Assembly (NCBI GenBank): GCA_029577135.1
Contig: JARQPW010000026.1
Coordinates: forward strand, 1-34,031
Length of the DNA stretch: 34,031 nucleotides
Direction of reading: 5' to 3'
DNA from: Acidimicrobiales bacterium
GTDB lineage: Bacteria > Actinomycetota > Acidimicrobiia > Acidimicrobiales > MedAcidi-G1
The first letter of the stretch is position 1. Every line of letters begins with the position of its first letter. The translations under genes and the position numbers were made by a program. This document shows, one piece after another, positions 1-7,734 of this stretch. Below the pieces are notes generated by a model. That model had not been told where the DNA came from, made no database searches, and saw only the letters and a list, made by a program, of their open reading frames with translations.

Positions 1-1
1 A

Positions 2-451
2 CGTGCCGTCAACAACGTCGGCTCGTCGAACTGGTCGCCGACGTCGGCGGCGGCGACCCCGGCAGCAGCCACACCGGCACCGGTCACGGTCACGACCGGC
101 TACCCCGACGACGTCTGGGCAGGGATCCTTCGGTCCCTCAACGACGGCGAAACCCCCGAAGCGTTCCAGGCACGCGCCATGGCCTTTGCTGCCACGCTCC
201 TCGGACGCGCCGACGACGCCGGCGTACTACCCATTCCGAAACCGGCACCGTTCACCGGCGCAGAAACCTCCGCCACCACCGTCTACGCCGGCGCCGACAT
301 CGACACCCTCGATGCCGTCGTCGACGCCCTCGGCTTCACCAGGACCGAAGCCCAGTACGGCGCCACCTACCTGCTGGTGTTCATCACCGACATAGCCACC
401 TGGACCGAAGGCAATTTCGCCGACTGGTTCGACTACATGGCCGCACTCTGA
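2..451 (+). CDS. Unknown protein, 5'-truncated by window edge
   Basis: The frame is open from base 2 to the TGA at 449-451, so only the C-terminal 149 residues are visible. The first part (about residues 12-34) is rich in Ala, Thr and Pro and looks like a flexible linker. A compact acidic domain follows, with segments such as PDDVWAGILRSLNDGE and GATYLLVFITDIATW, ending in FADWFDYMAAL. Third codon positions are strongly GC-biased, which supports the frame. I do not recognise the family. The Ala/Thr/Pro linker would suit a secreted or surface protein, but the N-terminus that would carry a signal is outside the window. An internal ATG at 179 is possible but would discard coding-like sequence. 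Confidence 0.6.
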   Translation, partial: RAVNNVGSSNWSPTSAAATPAAATPAPVTVTTGYPDDVWAGILRSLNDGETPEAFQARAMAFAATLLGRADDAGVLPIPKPAPFTGAETSATTVYAGADIDTLDAVVDALGFTRTEAQYGATYLLVFITDIATWTEGNFADWFDYMAAL

Positions 452-537
452 CCGTCAACACACCCGCAACACGGTTACGCGACGAAAGCCGGACCCCGGT
501 TCGACTCCCGGACCGATCGTTGCGTCGTTGGTCCGTC

Positions 538-543
538 TAGCGT
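538..543 (+). promoter_or_regulatory. Candidate -10 box (TAGCGT) of the amidohydrolase gene
   Basis: TAGCGT matches the TAnnnT pattern used repeatedly in this window. It would place the transcript start near 550 and give a short leader containing GGAGG at 561-565 before the TTG start at 574. No clear -35 box is visible. The rest of the 452-573 spacer holds nothing I can assign. Confidence 0.35.
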
Positions 544-573
544 TGTGGCGATCGGCATTCGGAGGCTCCACCC

Positions 574-2307
574 TTGTACGACCTGAAGATCAGCGGCGGT
601 ACCGTCGTCGACGGCACCGGAGCGGACCGTTTCGTCGGCGACGTCGCCGTCGCCGACGGCGTGATCGTCCACGTCGGACCGTCGGCGCCGGGTGACGCCG
701 CCCGAACCATCGACGCCACCGGGCTCGTCGTCACACCCGGCTTCGTCGACTGCCACACCCACTACGACGGCCAGGTCACCTGGGACGACGAATTGAACCC
801 GTCGGCGGGACACGGCGTCACGACGGTCGTGATGGGCAACTGCGGAGTCGGGTTCGCCCCCGTGCACCCGGGAAGCGAAGAGTGGCTGATCCAACTCATG
901 GAAGGCGTCGAGGACATCCCCGGGGCAGCACTCTCGGAGGGCATCACCTGGGGGTGGGAGACGTTCCCCGAATACCTCGACGTCCTCGACCAGCGTCGTC
1001 TCGGCATCGACGTCGGCACCCAGGTGCCCCACGGGGCGGTGCGCGCCTACGTGATGGGCGAACGTGGCGCACGCAACGAGCCCGCCACCCCCGAAGACAT
1101 CGAAGCCATGGGTCGCATCGTCGAAGAGGCGATCGAGGCCGGCGCCCTCGGCGTCTCAACCTCGAGGGTTCTCGGCCACCGAGCCATGGACGGCGAACAG
1201 GTACCCGGAACGTTCGCCGCCGAAGACGAACTCTTCGGCATCGGACGGGCGCTGCAACGCCAGGGGAGGGGAGTCTTCGAACTGGCGCCGGCCGGCGCCG
1301 ACGGCCAGGACCTCGTCCGCGCCCGACGGGAAGTCGACTGGATGCGTCGCCTGTCCGCCGAAGTCGGCGCACCGGTCACGTTCGCGATGCTCCAGGTGGA
1401 CGCCGAACCGAACCTGTGGCGCGAGATCATGGCCGAGTCACTCGCCGCCATCGACGAAGGCGCCCAACTACACCCCCAGGTGGCAGCCCGCCCGTTCGGC
1501 CTACTCGTCGGCTTCCAGACCCACCACCCGTTCGGACTACGGCCGTCCTATCGCGAACTCGCCGACCTGGCGATCGACGAACGGATCGAGTTCCTCCGCC
1601 GCCCCGCCGTCCGGTCACGAATCCTCGCCGAAGACGACGTCGAACCCGACGGCAAACTGTTCTCGGGGATGCCGGCCCTGCTCCGCATGGCGCTCCACAA
1701 GCTCTACGTCCTCGGCGACCCACCCGACTACGAACCCGAAGCCGAACGTTCGGTGGCCCACCTGGCCCAACGCACCGACACCGACCCTCTCGAAGCCGTC
1801 TACGACGCACTCTGCGAACAAGACGGCGAGGCACTGCTCATGCTGCCGCTGTTCAACTACACCGACGGCGACCACGAGGCCATCCGGGAACAACTCCTCC
1901 ACCCGACGTCGGTGTCGGGCCTCTCCGACGGCGGCGCCCACTGCGGCATGATCTGCGACGCCTCGATCCCCACCTACCTCCTCACGCACTGGACACGCGA
2001 CCGCAAGCGAGGCGCCCGGCTGCCGCTCGAATGGGTCGTACGCAAACAGACCCGAGACACGGCGCACCTGTTCGGCCTGACCGACCGCGGAGAACTCGCC
2101 GTCGGCAAGAAGGCCGACGTGAACGTCATCGACCTCGAGAACCTGACCCTGCACTCACCACGCCTGGTGCATGACCTGCCCGCCGGGGGCCGCCGACTCC
2201 TCCAGGAAGCCGTCGGCTACCGGCACACCATCGTGTCCGGACACGAAACCCGACGCGACGGCGTCGACACCGGCGCCAGGCCCGGCCGCCTGATTCGCGG
2301 CACCTGA
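574..2307 (+). CDS. N-acyl-D-amino-acid deacylase-family amidohydrolase
   Basis: This 577-aa protein belongs to the amidohydrolase superfamily, D-aminoacylase/amidohydrolase-3 branch. It has an N-terminal beta-sandwich strand (YDLKISGGTVVDGTG), the metal-binding HTHYD motif at residues 61-65, the GNCGVGFAPV motif typical of D-aminoacylases, and a late metal-site region LSDGGAHCGMICD. Family members hydrolyse N-acyl-D-amino acids or related cyclic amides in the cytoplasm; the substrate here cannot be read from sequence. The TTG start at 574 is chosen because GGAGG lies 8 nt upstream and the homologous N-terminus begins there. The YbaK-type gene follows after 2 nt, so the two are probably co-transcribed. 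Length is normal for the family, with no sign of disruption. Confidence 0.88.
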   Translation: MYDLKISGGTVVDGTGADRFVGDVAVADGVIVHVGPSAPGDAARTIDATGLVVTPGFVDCHTHYDGQVTWDDELNPSAGHGVTTVVMGNCGVGFAPVHPGSEEWLIQLMEGVEDIPGAALSEGITWGWETFPEYLDVLDQRRLGIDVGTQVPHGAVRAYVMGERGARNEPATPEDIEAMGRIVEEAIEAGALGVSTSRVLGHRAMDGEQVPGTFAAEDELFGIGRALQRQGRGVFELAPAGADGQDLVRARREVDWMRRLSAEVGAPVTFAMLQVDAEPNLWREIMAESLAAIDEGAQLHPQVAARPFGLLVGFQTHHPFGLRPSYRELADLAIDERIEFLRRPAVRSRILAEDDVEPDGKLFSGMPALLRMALHKLYVLGDPPDYEPEAERSVAHLAQRTDTDPLEAVYDALCEQDGEALLMLPLFNYTDGDHEAIREQLLHPTSVSGLSDGGAHCGMICDASIPTYLLTHWTRDRKRGARLPLEWVVRKQTRDTAHLFGLTDRGELAVGKKADVNVIDLENLTLHSPRLVHDLPAGGRRLLQEAVGYRHTIVSGHETRRDGVDTGARPGRLIRGT

Positions 2308-2309
2308 AC

Positions 2310-2780
2310 ATGGCTGCCTCGGACGCCACCGAACGCTTCGCCGCGTCCGCTTCGGAACTGGGCATCGAGGTGGCAGTGCGCCGCTACCCGGAGGGCACCC
2401 GGACGGCGGTCGACGCCGCCGCCGCCGTCGGCTGCGACGTCGACCAGATCGTCAAGTCGCTCGTCCTCATGGCCGGCGACCAGCCGATCCTGGTGCTGTG
2501 CTCCGGCGCCAACCGCGTCGACCTGGCCAAGGTCGGCGCCGAGTTCGATGGTGAGGTGCGCATGGCGAACGCCGACGAGGTACGGGCCGCCACCGGCTTC
2601 GCCATCGGCGGGGCCCCACCGTTCGGACATCCGGCGCCGCTGCCGACCCTGGTCGATCCGCACCTGCTCACATTCGACGAGGTCTGGGCCGCTGCCGGGA
2701 GGCCCGACAGCGTGTTCCCGTTGACCCCGGAGGCCCTGGTCGCGGGTTCGGGCGCCCGCCCGGTCGACATCGCCACCTGA
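2310..2780 (+). CDS. ybaK: YbaK/ProXp-type aminoacyl-tRNA deacylase
   Basis: This 156-aa single-domain protein matches the YbaK/EbsC fold. Visible family marks are the basic N-terminal strand, the segment CDVDQIVKSLVLMAG containing the conserved Lys of the deacylase pocket (IVKSL), and the C-terminal ATGFAIGGAPPFGH loop. Such proteins hydrolyse mischarged tRNA, classically Cys-tRNA(Pro), as free-standing editing domains. Related members edit other mischarged tRNAs, so the exact substrate is uncertain. The start lies 2 nt after the amidohydrolase stop, consistent with an operon. Confidence 0.88.
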   Translation: MAASDATERFAASASELGIEVAVRRYPEGTRTAVDAAAAVGCDVDQIVKSLVLMAGDQPILVLCSGANRVDLAKVGAEFDGEVRMANADEVRAATGFAIGGAPPFGHPAPLPTLVDPHLLTFDEVWAAAGRPDSVFPLTPEALVAGSGARPVDIAT

Positions 2781-2799
2781 CGCTGTCTCATCCCCCGGG

Positions 2800-2805
2800 T
2801 AGGTT
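2800..2805 (+). promoter_or_regulatory. Candidate -10 box (TAGGTT)
   Basis: TAGGTT lies in the 80-nt spacer after the YbaK gene. A start about 7 nt downstream would leave a roughly 48-nt leader before the ATG at 2861. That leader contains the short ORF 2822-2857 and the AGGAGG ribosome binding site. Confidence 0.35.
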
Positions 2806-2821
2806 GAGCGTGCCTCCCCGC

Positions 2822-2857
2822 ATGGCTTCCCTCAGTGTCGAAGTATCGAGGAGGTGA
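2822..2857 (+). CDS. Possible 11-codon leader ORF before the coiled-coil gene
   Basis: An ATG at 2822 opens an 11-codon frame (MASLSVEVSRR) whose stop lies 3 nt before the ATG of the next gene. Its last two sense codons, AGG AGG, form the Shine-Dalgarno sequence of that gene, so translating it would cover or clear the ribosome site. It follows the candidate -10 at 2800 closely. It may be chance; nothing beyond the geometry supports it. Confidence 0.22.
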   Translation: MASLSVEVSRR

Positions 2858-2860
2858 ACG

Positions 2861-3235
2861 ATGCCCGTTGACGAACGAACCCGCCTGGCGATCCGCAACT
2901 GGTTCGCGACGCAGTTGAACGACGAACTGGCAGATGCGATCATGGAGTCCATGCCGCCGATCGAGTGGACGCAGGTAGCGACGAAGGACGACGTTGCGCT
3001 GATGGGACGCGAACTCCGCGCCGAGACGGCCGAGCTTCGTGCCGAGCTGCACGAGCTCCGCGCAGAGATGCACGGCGAGTTCGCCGGCGTTCACAATGAG
3101 TTCGCCAGCGTCCGTAACGAACTGGCCGATTTCCGCAACGACTTCGTCGACATGAAGCGGTGGACGGTGATGAGCGGGATCGGGATCGCCACGTCGAGTT
3201 GGGCGGCGGCGATTGCCATGGTGGCGCTGAACTAA
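2861..3235 (+). CDS. Small coiled-coil protein with C-terminal membrane anchor
   Basis: This 124-aa protein begins with an amphipathic helix (LAIRNWFATQLNDELADAI). A long heptad stretch at about residues 45-98, built of repeating ELRAE and NEFA units, is a clear coiled coil. It ends in a hydrophobic segment (about residues 103-123, VMSGIGIATSSWAAAIAMVAL) that would serve as a single membrane anchor. The strong AGGAGG site just upstream fixes the ATG. The architecture resembles DUF1640-like tail-anchored coiled-coil proteins, but I cannot assign a family or function. It stands alone between the YbaK gene and the convergent AsnC gene. Confidence 0.75.
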   Translation: MPVDERTRLAIRNWFATQLNDELADAIMESMPPIEWTQVATKDDVALMGRELRAETAELRAELHELRAEMHGEFAGVHNEFASVRNELADFRNDFVDMKRWTVMSGIGIATSSWAAAIAMVALN

Positions 3236-3271
3236 GGCCGTCCGGTCCGATCGTCCGATCAGGCCGCGCGG

Positions 3272-3733
3272 TCACACTGCATAGTCGAGGGGGAGTGCGG
3301 TCGTGCTCTTGAGTTCTTCCATGACGAAGATGCTGCGCACGTCGGTGAGGTCGACCCGCTGGATGAGGCGCTTGTAGAAGGCGTCATAGGCGGCGATGTC
3401 GGGCACCACCACCCGGAGCATGTAGTCGACCTCACCGCTGGTGCGCCAGGCCGCCACGATCTCGGGGAACTCGGCGATGCCGGCGGTGAACCGCTCGAGC
3501 CAGGCGGCCGAATGGTCGCCGGTGCGGACCTCGACGATGGCGGTGACACCGAGGTTCAGCAAGTCGGGGTCGAGCAGTGCCACGCGTCGGGAGATGACTC
3601 CCTGCTGCTGGAGCTTCTGGACGCGCCGCCAGGCGCTGGTGGCGGCCAGGCCCACCGCATCGCCGATCTCGGCGCCGGTGAGGGTGCCGTCCAACTGGAG
3701 GAGGTGCAGGATCTCCCGATCGATCTGGTCCAC
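3272..3733 (-). CDS. Lrp/AsnC-family transcriptional regulator
   Basis: This is a 153-aa protein with the standard two-domain Lrp/AsnC layout. The N-terminal winged helix-turn-helix (DQIDREILHLLQLDGTLTGAEIGDAVGLAATSAWRRVQKL in family terms) is followed by a RAM ligand-binding domain (GVTAIVEVRTGDHS, TSGEVDYMLRVVVPDIAAYDAF). Such proteins bind DNA as multimers and respond to amino acids. I chose GTG 3733 rather than TTG 3739 because a TAGTCT -10 box lies exactly 6 nt upstream, matching the leaderless pattern, and because family members begin almost directly with D-x-I-D. It is transcribed divergently from a DUF6356 gene and asparaginase, so control of asparagine or aspartate metabolism is a reasonable inference. 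Confidence 0.9.
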   Translation of the reverse strand: MDQIDREILHLLQLDGTLTGAEIGDAVGLAATSAWRRVQKLQQQGVISRRVALLDPDLLNLGVTAIVEVRTGDHSAAWLERFTAGIAEFPEIVAAWRTSGEVDYMLRVVVPDIAAYDAFYKRLIQRVDLTDVRSIFVMEELKSTTALPLDYAV

Positions 3734-3757
3734 AATCAAAGACTAATGCGCAATCAA
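3733..3757. promoter_or_regulatory. AsnC-gene leaderless promoter flanked by CAATCAA repeats
   Basis: On the minus strand TAGTCT (AGACTA at 3740-3745) sits 6 nt before GTG 3733. It is bracketed by two direct copies of CAATCAA, at 3733-3739 and 3751-3757, 18 bp apart start to start. Spacing close to two helical turns around the -10 box suits binding by the AsnC-type regulator itself. Autoregulation is typical of this family but is inferred here. Confidence 0.45.
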
Positions 3758-3834
3758 TGACGAATGTAGGAGAGCAGTGCATAATTTGCCCTAAATGTGC
3801 GTGGGAACGAAAGCGTGCTGCAGGTGACGTTCCC

Positions 3835-3840
3835 TACGAT
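3835..3840 (+). promoter_or_regulatory. Leaderless -10 box (TACGAT) for the DUF6356 gene
   Basis: TACGAT is followed by 6 nt and then ATG 3847, so transcription would start at or next to the start codon. No Shine-Dalgarno sequence is present, as expected for a leaderless message. Confidence 0.5.
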
Positions 3841-3846
3841 CTGCAC

Positions 3847-4095
3847 ATGGCAACGGGAACCGCTCTTCGCAGGAACCTGCTGGCCGCCTTCGTCGAACAC
3901 CCGGCCTCGGCGGGCGAGAGCTACGGGCAGCACTGCCGAAGGGCGCTGCGGGTGTCATGGACGCTCGCCGCAGCCTCGATGGCGGCCCTGGTCCACGCCC
4001 TGGTCCCGGCCTGGTGCACCACTCGGGCCAGCGACGCGGTGTTCGAACTCCACGACGACCTCCAGCGGGTTCGGGCGTCGCAGGAAACCGCCTGA
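3847..4095 (+). CDS. DUF6356-family small membrane protein
   Basis: This 82-aa protein has the pattern of DUF6356 proteins: a short N-terminal helix, the conserved segment ASAGESYGQHCRRALRVS, one hydrophobic span (WTLAAASMAALVHALVPAW), then a polar tail. The family is of unknown function. An upstream extension to TTG 3757 is open, but it reads a Cys-rich, non-family sequence and would override the leaderless -10 at 3835-3840, so ATG 3847 is preferred. It sits between the AsnC-type regulator (divergent) and asparaginase (same strand, 59 nt on), so it may be controlled by that regulator. Confidence 0.75.
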   Translation: MATGTALRRNLLAAFVEHPASAGESYGQHCRRALRVSWTLAAASMAALVHALVPAWCTTRASDAVFELHDDLQRVRASQETA

Positions 4096-4142
4096 TCCCG
4101 GACCCGCCTCACCGGGGCGCAACCTGAGCCGGGCGTGCGCCG

Positions 4143-4148
4143 TACAGT
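4143..4148 (+). promoter_or_regulatory. Leaderless -10 box (TACAGT) for asparaginase
   Basis: TACAGT is followed by 6 nt and GTG 4155, with no Shine-Dalgarno sequence. This supports GTG 4155 as the true start and an mRNA beginning at that codon. Confidence 0.5.
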
Positions 4149-4154
4149 CGGCGG

Positions 4155-5132
4155 GTGACGACTGCCCCACTCCTCGTCGAGTTCACCCGCGGCGACCACG
4201 TCGAGAGTCGCCACGAGGTCGATGCGGTCGTCGCCACCGCCGACGGAACCGTGCTCGAGTCGTGGGGCGACCCCGACCGCCTGGTGCTTCCCCGCTCGTC
4301 CGTCAAGCCCGTCCAGGCGCTGCCACTCGTCACCACGGGGGCAGCCGACGCATTCGGACTCGGCCCCGTCGAGTTGGCGCTGTCGTGCGCCAGCCATGAC
4401 GGCGAGGACCGACACGTCGTCGCATTGTCCGACTGGCTCGCAAGGATCGGCTGCTCGGTCGACGACCTGGCCTGCGGCACACACCTGCCGCTCGCCGAAC
4501 CGGCCGCTGCGGCGCTCCTCGCAGCCGAAGGCTCGCCGAGTGCGTTGCACAACAACTGTTCCGGCAAGCACGTCGGGTTCCTGACGGTGTGCCGGCACCT
4601 CGGGCTGCCCACCGAGGGCTACCTGGCGGCCGACCACCTGCTGCACCGTGAACACGTGACACCGGCGCTGGCCGAGGCCTTCGGGTTCGATCCCGATGCC
4701 CAGCATCCCGGCGTCGACGGTTGCGGAATCCCGGTCTGGGCGGTGCCCCTCGGCCACCTGGCGGCCGGTTGGGCCGGGCTCGCCACGGCTGGGCCCGGTC
4801 GGCGCCTCCTCGATGCCATGGCAGCGGAGCCATTCTTCGTGGCCGGAAGCGACCGGGCCTGCACGCGTCTGATCCGCGAGGCAGGGGGAGCGGCCGTCGT
4901 GAAGACGGGCGCCGAAGGGGTGTTCTGCGGTGTCCTCCCGGCAGCAGGCGTCGGAATCGCCCTCAAGGCCCGCGACGGCGCCCGGCGGGGCTCCGAGGCG
5001 GCGATCACCTGGGTGCTCGGCCGCCTCGGGGTGCTCGACGGCGACGGTTCCCGCCCGCTCACCAACCACGCCGGCACACGGATCGGGGAGGTCCGGGTGT
5101 CCGATGGAGGATCGACCGGAGCCGTTCCCTAG
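4155..5132 (+). CDS. Asparaginase II-family protein
   Basis: This 325-aa protein matches the L-asparaginase II family (PF06089 type), which is unrelated to the classical AnsA/AnsB fold. Visible signatures are VEFTRGDHVESRHEVDAVVA at the start, SSVKPVQALP (residues 46-55), ALSCASHDGE, and HNNCSGKHVGF, the conserved Thr/Ser/Lys-rich active region of this family. The C-terminal part carries KTGAEGVFCGVLP and GIALKARDGA. The expected reaction is asparagine to aspartate plus ammonia in the cytoplasm. It follows the AsnC-type regulator and DUF6356 gene, and the SDR gene begins 49 nt downstream on the same strand. Confidence 0.87.
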   Translation: MTTAPLLVEFTRGDHVESRHEVDAVVATADGTVLESWGDPDRLVLPRSSVKPVQALPLVTTGAADAFGLGPVELALSCASHDGEDRHVVALSDWLARIGCSVDDLACGTHLPLAEPAAAALLAAEGSPSALHNNCSGKHVGFLTVCRHLGLPTEGYLAADHLLHREHVTPALAEAFGFDPDAQHPGVDGCGIPVWAVPLGHLAAGWAGLATAGPGRRLLDAMAAEPFFVAGSDRACTRLIREAGGAAVVKTGAEGVFCGVLPAAGVGIALKARDGARRGSEAAITWVLGRLGVLDGDGSRPLTNHAGTRIGEVRVSDGGSTGAVP

Positions 5133-5181
5133 GGTCGGAGTCGACCGGAGGCGACGACGAGCCAGAGCAGGGGAACTCGCA

Positions 5182-6081
5182 GTGGGAACGTGTGACGGGC
5201 GTGTGGTGATCGTGACCGGGGCGGCACGTGGCCTGGGGCGGGCCCATGCGCTGGCCTTCGCCGCCGAGGGCGCGACGGTCGTCGTGAACGACCTCGGCGT
5301 CACCCGCGAGGGCGAGGGTGGCGGCTCCGGCCCGGCCCACGAACTCGTCGCCGAGATCGAGGCGACGGGCGGTACCGCCATCGCCAACGGCGCCGACGTG
5401 GCCGACTGGGACCAGGCGCAGGCAATGGTCGCCGAGGGCGTCGACCGGTTCGGCCGGCTCGACACGCTGGTGTGCAACGCCGGCTTCCTGCGGGACCGGA
5501 TGCTCGCCAACATGTCGGAGGAGGAGTGGGACACGGTGGTGCGGGTCCACCTGAAGGGGCACTTCGCCCCGGTACGCCACGCGATCGCCCACTGGCGGAA
5601 TCGTTCGAAGGCCGGCGAGGAGGTCGACGGACGTGTGGTCATGACCACGTCGGGTGCCGGGCTGATGGGCAGCATCGGGCAGGGCAACTACGCAGCGGCA
5701 AAGGCGGGCATCGCCTTGCTCGTCGTCCAGGCCGCCGCCGAGTGGGGCCGCTACGGCGTACGGGTCAACGGCGTGGCGCCGGATGCACGCACGAGGATGA
5801 CCGAAGGCGTCATCTACGACGCCGAGGTCCCCGAGGATGCCTGGGACGACAAGGATCCGGCGAACGTTTCGCCGCTCGTCGTCTGGCTGGGGAGCGGCGA
5901 CTGCGACGTCACCGGTCGGGTCTTCGAGATCACGGGCGGTCGCCTGAACGCCTGCGACGGCTGGCAGCACGGTCCGGTGGTCGATGCGGGGGAGCGCCCC
6001 TTCGCCGTCGACGAGATCGGTGCCGCCGTGCACCAGGCGATCGGGGGCGCCCCCGATCCGGCACCCGTCTACGGGGCCTGA
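5182..6081 (+). CDS. Short-chain dehydrogenase/reductase (3-hydroxyacyl-CoA type)
   Basis: A 299-aa SDR. The cofactor motif TGAARGLGRA is near residues 13-22, NDLGV follows the second strand, CNAG lies near residue 94, and the catalytic Tyr-Lys pair is in NYAAAKAG with the upstream Ser in TTSGAG. The GGSGPAHELVAEIE segment and overall length resemble the (3R)-hydroxyacyl-CoA dehydrogenase domain of multifunctional beta-oxidation enzymes (HSD17B4-like). That makes an acyl-CoA substrate likely but not certain. GTG 5182 is chosen because it places the Rossmann motif at the usual distance and has AGGGGA upstream. The 3' end overlaps the convergent GntR gene by 13 nt. Confidence 0.88.
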   Translation: MGTCDGRVVIVTGAARGLGRAHALAFAAEGATVVVNDLGVTREGEGGGSGPAHELVAEIEATGGTAIANGADVADWDQAQAMVAEGVDRFGRLDTLVCNAGFLRDRMLANMSEEEWDTVVRVHLKGHFAPVRHAIAHWRNRSKAGEEVDGRVVMTTSGAGLMGSIGQGNYAAAKAGIALLVVQAAAEWGRYGVRVNGVAPDARTRMTEGVIYDAEVPEDAWDDKDPANVSPLVVWLGSGDCDVTGRVFEITGGRLNACDGWQHGPVVDAGERPFAVDEIGAAVHQAIGGAPDPAPVYGA

Positions 6082-6533
6082 GCCCGGTCCGTCTCCTCGT
6101 CGGCCAGCTGGGCGACCGCCTCGCCGTAGGCCTCGACCGCATCGTCGGTCCGGATCCCGAGTTGTCGGGTCTCGGCCGCGAACCGACGGGCCGCTTCGGT
6201 GAGCCGCTGTCGGCGTTCTAGGAGCGGTTCGGAGTGGGGCGGCTCGTCGACGACGAAGGTGCCGAGACGCCCGCGTCCCTGGACCGAGCCGTCCGACTCC
6301 AGTTGGTGGTAGGCGCGTGCGACGGTTCCGGGTGCCAGGCCCAGTTGGGCGGCCAGGTCGCGGACCGTCGGCAGGCGACAGCCGGGCTCGAGCCGGCCGA
6401 CGGCGACCATGACCGCCAGTTGGGCACGGAGTTGTTCGAAGCGGGGGACGGCGCCGGCATCGTCGAGGCGTAGGACCAGGCGGCGGGGGAAGCCGTGCTG
6501 GTCGGTGAAGTCGATCCGGGCAGTCTGGAGCAT
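6069..6533 (-). CDS. GntR-family regulator (YtrA-like, short)
   Basis: This 154-aa protein has an N-terminal GntR winged helix: PRFEQLRAQLAVMVAVGRLEPGCRLPTVRDLAAQLGLAPGTVARAYHQLESDG in family pattern, then the wing GRGRLGTFVV. The remaining 60 residues form a helical tail too short for a FadR or UTRA effector domain, which fits the YtrA subgroup. These often control ABC transporters and their own gene. No transporter is nearby; the neighbours are the convergent SDR gene and the divergent P-II gene. A -10 box (TACAAT) lies 7 nt before the ATG inside a perfect-arm palindrome, so autoregulation is strongly suggested. Confidence 0.88.
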   Translation of the reverse strand: MLQTARIDFTDQHGFPRRLVLRLDDAGAVPRFEQLRAQLAVMVAVGRLEPGCRLPTVRDLAAQLGLAPGTVARAYHQLESDGSVQGRGRLGTFVVDEPPHSEPLLERRQRLTEAARRFAAETRQLGIRTDDAVEAYGEAVAQLADEETDRAQAP

Positions 6534-6539
6534 GGCTGT

Positions 6540-6557
6540 TATTGTATCAATACAATA
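6540..6557. promoter_or_regulatory. GntR-type palindromic operator with embedded -10 boxes
   Basis: TATTGTATCAATACAATA has two perfect 8-bp arms around a CA centre. On the minus strand it contains TACAAT ending 7 nt before the GntR start codon, so the operator covers that gene's leaderless promoter. By symmetry the plus strand also carries TACAAT (6551-6556), pointing toward the P-II gene. It is markedly AT-rich against its surroundings. Confidence 0.75.
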
Positions 6558-6558
6558 G

Positions 6559-7020
<462 letters not shown>

Positions 7021-7082
7021 CCCGCGTTCCCGCCAGTCGGCGGGCCCATGGTCCGGCGCACGGATCGGGCGATGCCGGCGAT

Positions 7083-7088
7083 TACCTT
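7083..7088 (+). promoter_or_regulatory. Leaderless -10 box (TACCTT)
   Basis: TACCTT is followed by 6 nt and ATG 7095, with no Shine-Dalgarno sequence. It supports an independent leaderless message for the gene at 7095. Confidence 0.45.
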
Positions 7089-7094
7089 TGCCCC

Positions 7095-7733
7095 ATGACC
7101 GGTACTTCGTCCCTGGAGACGTTCCGGACACTCGTGTTGAACCCGACGATCCTCGGTTTCTTCGGCGGCCTGTTCGAAGTCGTCGGGATCCGAGTCGTCG
7201 ACACGGGCGAGGAGTTCACCTGTCGCCTGCGTGGAGACGCGGCGGAGTTCGCCGAGGGCATCGACGAGTCCGGCGTCGACTTCGTGGTCGAGATCCAGGC
7301 CTTCCAGGTCGAACGCCTGGCTTCGCACATCCGCACCGGCGAACTCGACGAGGTGGAACAGTTCCGGGTTCTGACCAACGTCTTCCGCCCGGTCGCCAAC
7401 TCGGGCTTCAACAACCCGGCGGTCGGCATGTTCATGACCGGCAGGTTCTTCTCCTGGTTCATCAAGCGCCGGAACATCACCCACATGCACCTGCGGTCGC
7501 CCGACCCGGGTCAGGAACCGGACGTCGAATACTCCCTCCTCTTCGTCAACCGACAGTGGCTGCTGGTGCCCGGACTGCACGGCACGCCGGAGCGGATCTT
7601 CGAGATCGACATCGAACGGGGGCTGGCACTGCACCGTGAACTGGTGGCGGCGACCAGGGCGGCCGACTGGAGGCGCTGGATGGCGTTCGCCGGGTGGTAC
7701 AAGCGCTGGCGCGATGAGGTCGAGGTGACCTGA
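7095..7733 (+). CDS. Uncharacterised 212-aa protein, possibly SCP2-like
   Basis: I do not recognise this protein with certainty. It starts MTGTSSLETFRTLVLNPTI and has a hydrophobic stretch (LGFFGGLFEVVGI). The middle section, FVVEIQAFQVERLASHIRTG, loosely resembles the strand-helix pattern of SCP2 sterol-carrier domains. Later come an aromatic basic patch (MTGRFFSWFIKRRNI) and a Trp-rich C-terminus (WRRWMAFAGWYKRWRDE). No cleavable signal or full membrane span is evident. The start is supported by the leaderless -10 at 7083-7088. Codon use matches its neighbours. The SCP2 idea is inference only. Confidence 0.75.
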   Translation: MTGTSSLETFRTLVLNPTILGFFGGLFEVVGIRVVDTGEEFTCRLRGDAAEFAEGIDESGVDFVVEIQAFQVERLASHIRTGELDEVEQFRVLTNVFRPVANSGFNNPAVGMFMTGRFFSWFIKRRNITHMHLRSPDPGQEPDVEYSLLFVNRQWLLVPGLHGTPERIFEIDIERGLALHRELVAATRAADWRRWMAFAGWYKRWRDEVEVT

Positions 7734-7734
7734 C

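Noticed and set aside
485-520. tRNA-like 3' end (GGTTCGACTCCCGG) before the amidohydrolase gene
   Set aside because: The T-loop-like sequence is present, but the T stem pairs poorly (CCCGG against CCCGG) and no acceptor, D or anticodon arms can be found upstream.
3757-4095. Longer start (TTG 3757) for the DUF6356 gene
   Set aside because: The extension is Cys-rich and unlike the family, and the -10 box at 3835-3840 would place the transcript start downstream of it.
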